64,000 nt of DNA from Halorhabdus sp. CBA1104 (lineage in GTDB: Archaea; Halobacteriota; Halobacteria; Halobacteriales; Haloarculaceae). Numbering within the stretch: position 1 is the stretch's first letter; each line of letters starts with the position of its first letter. The notes under the pieces are model-generated. The model was not told the DNA's origin, ran no database searches, and saw nothing but the letters and a program-made list of their open reading frames with translations. The stretch is taken from positions 2,564,396 through 2,628,395 of the forward strand of contig NZ_CP033878.1 of the NCBI RefSeq assembly GCF_009690625.1, given 5' to 3'. Shown here one piece after another: positions 35,401 through 45,900 of this stretch. The position numbers were made by a program, and so were the translations under genes.

Positions 35401-37095
35401 AACGTTGCCCTGCCCGGTCAGTTCGACCTCAGCGCCGACGCTCTCGTTCCGGGCAGTCGTCGTGTAGGTCTCGTTGCCATCCAGCACGCCATCGTCGTCA
35501 GTGTCGGGGTCCAGCGGATCAGTGTTGAAGGGGTCGGTCGGCTCGACGCCGTCGTCCAGACCGTCGTCGTCGGTGTCGGCCTGCCACGGATTCGTGCCGT
35601 TGGCCAACTCCTGGGGATCGGTCAGTCCATCGCGGTCAATGTCGGCGTATTGTGGTGACGTCTCGGCCTCGTACTCCTCGACGTTGGTCAGCCCGTCGTC
35701 GTCGGGGTCTGCCTCGCCATCGGGCGTCCCGTCGCCGTCAGTGTCAGCCTCAAGCGGGTCCGTCCCCGTGACGTACTGTTCGAACCCGTCCGGCAGGCCG
35801 TCGCCGTCTGTGTCCGACTCTAGGGGATCCGTGCTCAGCTCTCGCTCGCGCAGCGTCGTCAGTCCGTCCTCATCGAAGTCCTCGTAAGCGTCGATCGTCC
35901 CGTTGTCTGCCTCGTTGGCCTCGGTAAGCGTCGAATCACTGTCCGGATCGAGCGGGTCCGTCCCCGTGACGTTCTCCTCGTAGGTGTCGGGCAAGCCATC
36001 GCCGTCCAGCCGGAGCACGACCGCACTGGTCCGAGTTTCCTGACCGGTTTGATCGTCAGAATTGCCTGACTGCTTGTCCTTGTCTTTCTGTTTGTTCTTC
36101 TTTTTCTGCTTGTCCTTGCCCTTCTGTTTCTGTTTGCCGTTGTCGCGTTGTGACGTCGTGTCGCGACCCTCGACGACCGTCACATCGATCGTATTGACAC
36201 GGTCGGTTAGATTGATCGTCGTCGCGAAAGAGGCGTTGGCATACCCTCCCCGAAGGCGGATCGGGACTGTCCGGTCGTCGTTGATCGTCGCCGTCAGGTT
36301 CACCTCGTCGAGGCCAGTCGGGTCCACGACGCGACCCACGAGCGTGTATTGGGTCGTCGTCGATCCGTTGCGGATCGGGTCCGCCCGCCGGGTCAGCGTT
36401 ACCTGGGGGCTGGTCTCTCGATCGAGTTGCTTGAGGGCCACGAGCGCCTGGTTGGTGGCGATGCCGTACGTCCGGACGGCCCGTGCAGTTTTGCGAATGC
36501 GTTTCTCGCCCGTCCGATCCGCCGCTCGCTCACGCAGACGCTGGGCTCGGTCGAGTTGTCGGCGCGCGTTGTCGATGTGTGCCTCGGCACTGTTCTCACT
36601 GCCTGGACCGAGGTCGCCCTCGGCCGCCTCGAGGGCGTTCTCGGCATCTTCGATCACCTGCCGTGCGGAGGTGTTGTCCGCGCTGGTGATGGTGCGGACG
36701 ATGCGATTGACGCGCTGACTTTCGTTTGATCCAGCGAAGGCGGCCAGCGCTCGTACGGCGTTGGCGTCGGCGATGAACACCTGCTGGTCGTCGACGCGAA
36801 CGGGCCCGACGTAGTGGGCGAACGACTCGTTGACTCGCTCGACCGCCCGGTCTTTGGCCGAGACTTGCCGGCCGCTGTCGGCCGAGAGATTCTCGATCGC
36901 TTGCACCGCCTTGTATTTCGCGACGACTGGCGGCCCGTCGAACGTCTCGGATTGGGCCGGCGACTCACTGGCGGCTGCACCCGACGATGACGCCGGCGTC
37001 GTGTCTGTCGCCATCGCCCCGAGCGGGAGTCCCGCCGTCACGAGCATAATTGTCATTACGACTGTTCCGATTCGCGTCCACGCCCCACCTGACAT
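32497..37095 (-). CDS. Giant secreted protein: TSP3-like repeats, VWA domain, C-terminal HEXXH metalloprotease
   Basis: A 1532-residue secreted protein. Signal peptide MSGGAWTRIGTVVMTIMLV to about residue 30; helical region 40-210; Ig-like strands 215-310; a Lys/Gln-rich stretch near 318-343. Then about eight acidic DxDxDGxxD repeats (350-560), a beta module shared with the 25725 lipoprotein (about 600-670), a VWA domain with MIDAS DSSGS at 698, and further DxDxDG repeats to about 1150. The C-terminus has HETGH at 1444-1448 and a Met-turn-like SVMSGGW, so a zincin protease is likely. After HETGHLLG the usual metzincin third His is replaced (GAGR). I start at ATG 37095; a TTG lies three codons upstream. 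Confidence 0.8.
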   Translation of the reverse strand: MSGGAWTRIGTVVMTIMLVTAGLPLGAMATDTTPASSSGAAASESPAQSETFDGPPVVAKYKAVQAIENLSADSGRQVSAKDRAVERVNESFAHYVGPVRVDDQQVFIADANAVRALAAFAGSNESQRVNRIVRTITSADNTSARQVIEDAENALEAAEGDLGPGSENSAEAHIDNARRQLDRAQRLRERAADRTGEKRIRKTARAVRTYGIATNQALVALKQLDRETSPQVTLTRRADPIRNGSTTTQYTLVGRVVDPTGLDEVNLTATINDDRTVPIRLRGGYANASFATTINLTDRVNTIDVTVVEGRDTTSQRDNGKQKQKGKDKQKKKNKQKDKDKQSGNSDDQTGQETRTSAVVLRLDGDGLPDTYEENVTGTDPLDPDSDSTLTEANEADNGTIDAYEDFDEDGLTTLRERELSTDPLESDTDGDGLPDGFEQYVTGTDPLEADTDGDGTPDGEADPDDDGLTNVEEYEAETSPQYADIDRDGLTDPQELANGTNPWQADTDDDGLDDGVEPTDPFNTDPLDPDTDDDGVLDGNETYTTTARNESVGAEVELTGQGNVAGGVTVAEQTERFAQGDRVANMSVSEIVEIESAADFESANVTIEYDDSLPAASNESDLMVVTYDREKQLYVPLNSTIDAANNTVTAETEHFSTFAVFSISNWASDISAKRPANRSKSGDNGSIQPVDVQFIIDSSGSMDWNDPQEFRKQAAKEFVGALVEGDRAGVVDFDGDAHVAQQLTTDFGAVNVTIEQLDAQGGTNIGSGVGRANQHFATASNDSRAKVAILLTDGQGSGGLAQAQTAADQGITIHTIGFGGADGSKLSEIAEITGGTYNYVSDASELPNVFSRVAEEVEPQDSDGDGLPDSLETNGIPIGHTGYGSTHVETNPDAQHSDDDGLTDGEEVGTYREETFSFAVNEQSRTQVAQYYELQSNPALNDSDDDGLTDLQENSSWKIQTINKSGRAYRWAGSVEQDPTGIIWVSSDPMVKDTDGDGLNDSEEKEYTHTDPEQRLTYTIAGEPRGLVTDIKNGDQPVVDRPDYRNYNTQTRHFYEASYSLLNLQRPDSPLTDATADYDFVTDGLAPQAGDGTYSVTEAWEKLTFTALDGTTRTDVAMPNAVEVKHDLDPWDPDSDDDGLTDGQEHNWLTHVPADTPPVRSGYSVQHEVKHDRTLDLDPAKNDTDGDGYWDGWIGVHGVGYSENVILYREHLQSGNGIEGDERVDEQVGIHEVESDDPGARLIANGPKYHSNVHIGELHWRDYDPSQTADPTDPASTPDPSLDVEVDRYVDADSTALDVLDDAEQNYALYGMDVDFHVDQTDIDDDDLTESTLRCYGLYGATNCVEEENDYTPPISLTDAQWIEREYHDNQSRAYMFVTTEGGENPLPKIKDFSGRQGIASTDGSDWAWGQIEGFGFGTLVLTDDHTGSSTPTDTHLQKTIVHETGHLLGAGRADDGDRPFNIPNEVYSGKPGDDTEENVELEGDARTQWSVMSGGWNEYIGNHPMNERYIAFSVEELMTIEFENIDSIGG

Positions 37096-37244
37096 ATGTG
37101 GCAAGTTTCACAACAACCGGAAATATACTCCGATTTTCAACTCGGTCTGATAGAATGTATTGTGCTATCAATTGCCGTGCTTACTCGAATAGAACCACGG
37201 CAAAACCACGAACACTACCCCGGCGACCAGCCGCTCAAACCCTT

Positions 37245-38051
37245 CTACTCCACGACGTGCTGGGTATCGTACGAGCCGAGTCGTCGCACCCACCCCTCGC
37301 TGGCCAGTTCCTCGATGTCCTCCAGTGCGTCCTGTAGCCGGTGTTCGTACAGCCCGGCTTCGACGTCGATGTGGAACAGATAGTCGCCCAGTCGCTCGCC
37401 GCTGGGCCGGGATTCCAACCGCGAGAGGTTGACGTCCCGCTCGGCGAAGGGCTCCAGCAGTTCCAACAGAAGACCGGGATAGTCGACGTTGGGGTAGACG
37501 ATCAGGGAGGTCTTGCCGCCCTCGGTCGAGCGCTCCTTGGGGCCGGCGATGACGAAAAACCGGGTCGCATTCGAGGATCGATCCTGGATGTCTTCGGCCA
37601 GTACCGACAGGTCTTCCTCGGCGTTGTCGGGGTGGCCGATGGCCGCGATCGTCGGGTCTTCCCGGGCGTGTGCGACGCCGCGGGCGGTGCTGGCGACCGC
37701 TTCTAACTCGGCTCCCGGGTAGGTATCGGCCAGATAGCCACGACATTGGGCCAGCGCCTGGGCGTGGCTGGCGACCGTCTCGAAGGCCTCGTCCTGGGCG
37801 AGTAGTGCGTGGCGGATCGGCGTGATGACCTCGCCGACGACTGCCACCTCCGAGTCGGTCAGGCTGTCGAGCGATTCGGTGACGCTGCCCTCGATGCTGT
37901 TCTCGATGGGAATGACGCCACGGTCGTACTCCCCGCTCGAAACGGTCTCGACGATTGTCGCGACCGATTCGGTGAACTCGACTGACTCCGAGACTGCCGA
38001 GGCAGCTCGGTGGGAGTAGGTGCCTGCTGGCCCCAGCGTGAGCGTTCGCAT
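37245..38051 (-). CDS. pheA: Prephenate dehydratase
   Basis: A 268-residue enzyme converting prephenate to phenylpyruvate in phenylalanine synthesis, in the cytoplasm. The catalytic TRF motif (NATRFFVI) and the C-terminal ACT domain with LSRLESRPSG, the phenylalanine-binding ESRP motif, are intact. It lacks a chorismate mutase domain. The ACT domain implies feedback control by phenylalanine. It is divergent from the kinase-like gene, and no other aromatic gene adjoins it; the trp operon is 16 kb away. Confidence 0.95.
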   Translation of the reverse strand: MRTLTLGPAGTYSHRAASAVSESVEFTESVATIVETVSSGEYDRGVIPIENSIEGSVTESLDSLTDSEVAVVGEVITPIRHALLAQDEAFETVASHAQALAQCRGYLADTYPGAELEAVASTARGVAHAREDPTIAAIGHPDNAEEDLSVLAEDIQDRSSNATRFFVIAGPKERSTEGGKTSLIVYPNVDYPGLLLELLEPFAERDVNLSRLESRPSGERLGDYLFHIDVEAGLYEHRLQDALEDIEELASEGWVRRLGSYDTQHVVE

Positions 38052-38188
38052 GGGAGTGGCTTCGACGCTCCGGCCCTAAAGCGTCGCGGTCGGCACAGGG
38101 AGGCTACCGGCCGATCCGGCGTCGGGCCGCTACCGTGTGACAGTCGTCTGACTGAGGTTCTTGGTTCCGGGGACGAATCCGTCACACG

Positions 38189-39634
38189 ATGGGCGCCGAT
38201 CCCCACGACGGAGACTCGGGTACCAACCGGGCCAGCGAGCCCGACGCCCAGGAGGTGCTCTCGTTGGTTCTCCCGTCGGTCCTCGACGGCTTGGGTGCGG
38301 AGGCCCGGCGAACCCGCGTCAGCGCCGCCTGGACGGCCTGCCGGCTGGCAGACGAGCGTCCGACCCTGGGTGCGGAACTCGCCGACCGCCTCGTCAAAGC
38401 GGCCGATCGGACGCCGACCGAGCCACTGGTCCGGACGCTCTCGTCGTTACACGAGCGCCATCCCGAGCGGGTCGGCGACGCGCTTCGTCGCTTCGACGGG
38501 AAGGTCGTCCGGGCGGTCCGGAAAACCACGAGCTGGGACTTCGATGCGGAGCTCCGGGCCGACGGTGGGGGCGCGGTCGCCGCCGAACCAAAGCAAGTCG
38601 TCGATGCCCCTAACGATGGCGTCACTGTCCACCAACGATCGATTCCCGACGAGCCCACACCGCCTACCGCGCCCGACGATTCCGAGCCGGACGAGGCGGC
38701 CGTCGAACACGCGGACGCCTCGATTCCGGACGCAGCCACGGGCGACGAGGACACGATCGATCCGGTGGCCGAGCGGCGCCGACGGATCCAGGCCGCCGAG
38801 AACTCACAATCGTTCGCTGCCGTCCAGTTGGTCAGTGCCTTCGACGAGGTGAGTGTAATCGAACCACCCCGTCGGGGCCGGTACGGCCACGTCTTGCCGT
38901 CGAAAGCACGGATGGAACAGGCCGAATACGGGATCGATCTCCTCTTTTTCGATAAGCCGGGTGACGACGCCACGGCCTATGGATCGGCTGTCCACGAACG
39001 CCTCGGACAGTGGCAGGCAGCCGACGAGGCGACTGGCATTGCCGCTGTTGCGGACTACGGCGACCATCCCCGGCCGTGGGTGGCCACCCCGCGAACCGAA
39101 TCGACCCTCGCCGACCGCGATCCCCCGGAACTGGGCGTGGCGTTGCGGGACGCTCGTGAACTCGCCGCTGGCCTCGCCGCCGTGACCGAACGCGGCCTCG
39201 TCCACGGCGGGATCGACCCCCACGACGTGGTGTATCCGGCAGCCGGGTTCGAATCCGACCCGGCCCCGAGTCTTTCCCATCTCGGGGTGATGACTGTCAT
39301 TCGGGACTACTTCGATCCCGTCGAGTACCTCGATCCGCGCTACGCCGCTCCCGAGTATTTCGACGATCGGTTCGGCCAGATCGATCACGCCACAGACGTC
39401 TATCACCTCGGAGCGGTGATCTACCGACTGTTCGCGGGCCAGCCGCCCTACGATGGCGAGTACGCGACCGTCCGGGAATCGATTCTCGCGGACGGGACGC
39501 CGGTCCCCAGTGACGTCCGGCCGAACGTGCCCGAATCCATCGACGAGGTGGTTGCAAAAGCGATGGCACCACGGAAGCTCACCCGCTTCGAGACGGCGAC
39601 CCAGTTGTATCGCCAGTTGAAACACGTCGGGTGA
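38189..39634 (+). CDS. Protein with degenerate serine/threonine kinase domain
   Basis: A 481-residue protein. Residues about 25-115 form a helical, HEAT-like region. An acidic linker follows, and residues about 215-480 resemble a kinase: HGGIDPHDVVY in place of HRDxxxxN, LSHLGVM where DFG is expected, an intact APE (YAAPEYF), and helix F TDVYHLGAVIYRLFAGQPPYDG. The missing DFG Asp and catalytic-loop Asn make catalysis doubtful, so I call it a pseudokinase. No membrane helix. Partner unknown. Confidence 0.7.
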   Translation: MGADPHDGDSGTNRASEPDAQEVLSLVLPSVLDGLGAEARRTRVSAAWTACRLADERPTLGAELADRLVKAADRTPTEPLVRTLSSLHERHPERVGDALRRFDGKVVRAVRKTTSWDFDAELRADGGGAVAAEPKQVVDAPNDGVTVHQRSIPDEPTPPTAPDDSEPDEAAVEHADASIPDAATGDEDTIDPVAERRRRIQAAENSQSFAAVQLVSAFDEVSVIEPPRRGRYGHVLPSKARMEQAEYGIDLLFFDKPGDDATAYGSAVHERLGQWQAADEATGIAAVADYGDHPRPWVATPRTESTLADRDPPELGVALRDARELAAGLAAVTERGLVHGGIDPHDVVYPAAGFESDPAPSLSHLGVMTVIRDYFDPVEYLDPRYAAPEYFDDRFGQIDHATDVYHLGAVIYRLFAGQPPYDGEYATVRESILADGTPVPSDVRPNVPESIDEVVAKAMAPRKLTRFETATQLYRQLKHVG

Positions 39635-40167
39635 GCTCTCCTCGCCATCTCCTGATTTGCGTCGACACCGCTACCACCGAACCGGTCATCCTCGGCGTCG
39701 TCGTGTTGCCGTGGCTCGTCTACGTGTCTCGGTGTCGACGGTCTCGCTGTCACGAACGTTGGCCTCTCGTTTGCCAGCTGGCACCGGTCTGTGGTCGGCG
39801 CGGATGCGACGACCGCCGGAACGCTTTCGGCGTGTAACGCGCTCGCCGCTGCGTTCGATCGAGCCCCGATTTGCGCGGACGCACCCGGCTGTGCTCAGTC
39901 ATTTTGTCTCCAACAGTCGCTACTCGATCGCGTGCCGTTTCACGGTGACCAAAGAGAAAAACGCAGACAACCGCAGTGTTCGACGCAACGACTGGTCGGG
40001 ATGGGGTGTGAGTGGGCCTCGCCGACTCACGGCGTCGCCGTTCGCTTGGAAACGAGGCTGCCCCAGAGATCGGCTCTGCGGGCCACTTCGACGAGGGTGT
40101 TGCCCCTCTCACAGTATCTGTGCTGTGGGACGCTCGGCGGACGATAACGTCCGGTCTTCGACCGAAC
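39635..40167. other. Convergent intergenic stretch without recognised gene
   Basis: This 533-bp region lies between the ends of the kinase-like gene and the thermosome gene. Open frames occur on both strands but none has a recognisable domain, consistent composition or start. Nothing functional was identified; a decayed gene cannot be excluded. Confidence 0.5.
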
Positions 40168-41856
<1,689 letters not shown>

Positions 41857-41989
41857 AGTCAAACGATGATTGAATGTGATTCTATATAAATCCGTCGGTC
41901 CTTCGCCACGGCCGCCCTCACAGACGGGCGTTTTGCTGCCTGTGGTAACGTTTCGCAGAGGCGTTTAAGTGGCTGCTCGCGCCCGGTAG

Positions 41990-42538
41990 TTAGCCGGTGA
42001 ACTGGTGGTATTCCAGACCGGCTCGCTTCATCTCGTTGTGGCGGCGTTCGAGGAACGAATACACCGACCCGTGTGGCGCGCCGTCGAGGATCATTTCCGT
42101 GGCGTCCCTGACGGCTTCGACCTGTTCGGGGCCGCCGATGATCGATAGTGTCGACCCGTAGATGACGACCGCTGCGCCAGTCAATTCCTCCATCAACTCC
42201 CGGGTTCGACCGTCTTCGCCGATGAGTCGACCTTTGATGCGTTTGAGATCGTTCGGATTGCGCGCAGCAGCGTCGATGTCGACGACGTCGAACAGCGCCA
42301 TGTCTTCTTCGAGCAATCGGAAGGCGTCTTCGGGGGCGAATCCGCGCCCGATCGCCTTCACGATATCCGGCCCTTTCAGGCCGGTGACGGGATCGCCGAC
42401 CGACTCGATAGCGACCTGGCCGGTCTCGGAATCGATGTCCAAGCGAACCTCGGCCCGATCTTCGATCTCTCGCATCGTCTCACCTCCCTCGCCGATCACC
42501 ACACCAATCCGGTCCTGCGGAATCTTCACGTGTTGCAT
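41990..42538 (-). CDS. KH-domain protein, Dim2/Pno1-like ribosome biogenesis factor
   Basis: A 182-residue RNA-binding protein with two KH domains. The first has GEGG near residues 18-21 (VVIGEGGETMREI), the second GEDG (GRLIGEDGRTRELME). Archaeal members act in small-subunit rRNA processing with Nob1 and Rio1. The start MQHVKIPQDRIG at 42538 matches the family; an upstream in-frame Met gives an unrelated extension. The rio1 gene that often adjoins it is not present here; the thermosome gene follows instead. Confidence 0.85.
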   Translation of the reverse strand: MQHVKIPQDRIGVVIGEGGETMREIEDRAEVRLDIDSETGQVAIESVGDPVTGLKGPDIVKAIGRGFAPEDAFRLLEEDMALFDVVDIDAAARNPNDLKRIKGRLIGEDGRTRELMEELTGAAVVIYGSTLSIIGGPEQVEAVRDATEMILDGAPHGSVYSFLERRHNEMKRAGLEYHQFTG

Positions 42539-42933
42539 AACTACTTGCTGATTGCACGCACGCGAAGTTAAGTCCACGGTCACGGCCCAGTATGTCTTCT
42601 CACTCGTCTCTGTGTCGACCCCGACACCTTCGTTGGCAACCTGTCTGGCGCCTGCTCTCTTTTTACCCATCCCCCGAACTGGACTCGACTCTCAGCTCTC
42701 ACCCGATGCGTACTGAGTCGCCACCTATCAGAAAAATTTTAGGTAGAAGAATGAACGAACTTTTCTTACAATATAATAAAGTATGGGGGGAAGGTACGCA
42801 CTCACCGGACAGGAACTCCTCACCGTGTGGCAATGTGGTGGACATCCGGTGTCGCCGTGGCTCCGAGGGGGCCACGGTCGCGATGCACCGGACATGGTAG
42901 CCCGCGTGAGAGAGCCTGCTCTACGATTCAACT
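42539..42933 (+). promoter_or_regulatory. Upstream region of the GH81 gene
   Basis: This gene-free 395 bp contains a strikingly A/T-rich block at about 42730-42785, with AAAAATTTTAGG and, at 42767-42779, ACAATATAATAAA as box A candidates for the plus strand. If this promoter is used, the GH81 transcript would carry a leader of about 130 nt rather than being leaderless. No other gene seen. Confidence 0.45.
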
Positions 42934-45900
42934 ATGTCAGACAATACCGATACGCCGTCGCTGGATCTTTCCCGGCGGACGTTCGTCAAAGGCGTTGGTG
43001 CTGCAGGTGCTGCCGGCGCGACAGCAGGTACCGTAGCGGCCGAAGTTAACGACGACGACGTCGTCTCCGTCGGTTCAGGGAGCTTCACGACAGCGATCCC
43101 GGCAGGGTACGACTATCCGTCCCCCCCGACACCCGAATACGTCACGGAGAACGTGTCGCCACCGATTCCGACCAACGATTGGTGGAGTGGGCTGCTGTTT
43201 GGAACGTTCAGCTCCGGCCCTGTCATTGGCCTCCCCTACTATTCCGATCCCGGCGAGAACGGCTTGACTATCAAACACCCGACGGCGTGGGCGGGCGATC
43301 CGGCCGAGCAGGACACGATCGTCGCTGACTGGGACAACACGCCTGGACTGGTCGTCGGTCACCAGAGAGTCGACGAATTCGAGGATGCACGTGTCAACGA
43401 CTGGGGCGACTGGCACGTCCAGACGCGATTGGGGGCCACCGCGAATATGTGGGTGGACGTGACGCAGGCGCGGGGCTCGCCCTTTTTGTTCGCCGAGTGT
43501 ATTGGCGGCCCTGCCGAACTCACACTGACAGATGCCGCGGACGAACCGGCCCAAGACGAGCAGGTCTCGGTGTTTGCCGACCAGGGCAACGTGCTCGGCG
43601 TGACCGTCGAAGGCGAACACTACGACCAGCACTTTGGCATCTTCGCCCCGTCTTCGGCGAGCTGGGAGGGACTCGGGACGGCGACACTCACCTCTGGGCT
43701 CGGTGACGGCACCTCCCTGACGGTCGCAGTCCTCCCGGAGGCGAGCACTGATCTGCTCTCGACGTTCGAAGAATACGCGTACAACCACGTCGTCGGGACG
43801 ACGATCGATTGGGAGTACGTCCAGACCGACGACGAGGGCAACCCCGTCTCCGAAGTCCGGACGACCTACTCCTTCGAGACCGAGGCCAAGCCCGAGAGTA
43901 CGGCTGAGGGCACGCTGACGGCGCTGTTTCCCCACCAGTGGAAGTACGCCGAGGAGCCATTCGCCGACGTCACCTACTGGTCGCCACGGGGCGAGATGAA
44001 GGTCAAGACGGGCACGTCGTTCACGACGGCCCATACCTACCAGGGAATCCTCCCCTTCGAGCCGACAGACGGGACCCAGGACATGGCTCAGCTGGAATCG
44101 TACGTTACGGGCCTGATGGAAGATAACGATCGGTACGAGTGGCCAGCGCCACACAGCGCCTACTGGGTCGGCAAGGACTTCTATCGTAACAGCGTGGTCG
44201 CGCCGATCGCCCAACAGACCGGCCAGACCGAAGCCCAAGAGTACTTCACCACCGCCGTCACTGATCGGCTCGAAGCCTGGTTGACGGCGGGCGATACCTC
44301 GATGGGGACCGAGGCCGGTCAGGAGCTGTTCTACTACGACGACGCGCTGGGCTCGCTGTTCGAATACCCGACCGACTTTGGCTCGGTCGCAGCGATCACC
44401 GACCACCACTTCCACTACGGGTACTTCGTCTACGGGGCCGCCGAGGCCGCACGAACGAATCCCGAGTGGGCAAGCGAGGACAACTGGGGCGGCATGGTCA
44501 ACCGTTTGATCCGGGATTACGCAAACTGGGAACGGCCCGACCACGACGCGGCCCTCGATCCCGCCGGCGATCCGAAAAACGCCTTCCCATTCCTGCGGAA
44601 CTTCGACGTCTATGGTGGCCACTCCTGGGCTGGCGGGACCGTTGGGAACCCCAAGGGCAACAACCAGGAATCGTCTTCCGAGGCGGTCATGGCCTACGCG
44701 GCGATGATCCGCTGGGGCGAGATGACCGGTGACGACGCCCTCCGGGACGCCGGTATCTTCCTGTACACTCAGGAGACGGCCTCGGTCTGGGACTACTGGT
44801 TCGACCCCGAAGACGACTCCCTACCCGACGACTGGGGCGCGAACTTCGATTCCTTTGGGACCGCTGGGCCGGACTTCGAGTACGCCTCGAACGTCTGGGG
44901 TGGTGGCTATTGGCGGTCGCTGTGGTGGGCCGCATCCGATCCTATCGAGGTCTTTGGCATCAACTGGTTGCCGATCGGCGGCCACTCGTTCTATCTCGGC
45001 CACGACACCACGTACGCCAACGCGAACTGGCAGGCACTGCTGGACGCGCGTGACCGTCACCTCGACGGCGAGAACCCGGAAACCGGATTCCTGGGTGGCT
45101 TCGAGCCTACTGCGTGGGGCTATCGGGCGATGTCGAACCCATCGGAAGCTGCCTCACTCGTCGACGAGGCACTGCCGGTCGGTCCGGGCGGCAACTCCTC
45201 GCCGTTCATCTACAACTTCGTCCACTTCATCGAGGGCGCTGGCCTGGTCGATACGGATGTCGTCGGCGACGTCCCCTTCCACCAGGTCTTCGAGGACGGC
45301 GAGACGCGAACGTACGTCGCCTACAACGCCGACTCGGCAGAGATCACTGCCAGCTTCTCCGACGGGATGGAACTGTCCGTCCCTGCCGGGGAGATCGTCG
45401 TCGAATCGACCGCCGAGCACTACGAGCCGGATACCGCGGCCCCGTCCACGCCGTCGAACCTCGAAGCGACGATGACCAACAGTTACGCGACCGAACTCGC
45501 GTGGGACGGGTCCACGGACCCCTCCGGAATCCAGTATTACGCCGTGTATCTCGACGGCGAGGAGTACACGACGGTCGGGGCCCCCGAAGTCCGCATCGAC
45601 GAGCTCTCGCGGGGCACCGACTACACGATCGCCGTCGAGGCAGTCGATCCGTTCGGGAACGCCTCCCCACAGGCGACGATCGACGTCACGACCGATAGCG
45701 AGGACACGGCACCCCCGAACGCCCCACGGAATCCCCAGACTGGATCGCCGTCGAAAACGTCGATCGATCTCTCCTGGGAGGCGGCCAGCGACGTCGGCGA
45801 AGGCAGCGGTATCGATCACTACGCCGTCCTCGTCGACGGCCAAGAGTACACGACGACCGCAGAGACGAGCGTGGCGCTCGACGATCTCGATCCCGGGACG

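Noticed and set aside
43075..44622. Minus-strand open frame of 515 codons inside the GH81 gene
   Set aside because: The GH81 frame has all catalytic motifs; the antisense frame has low-complexity Arg/Val composition and no motifs.
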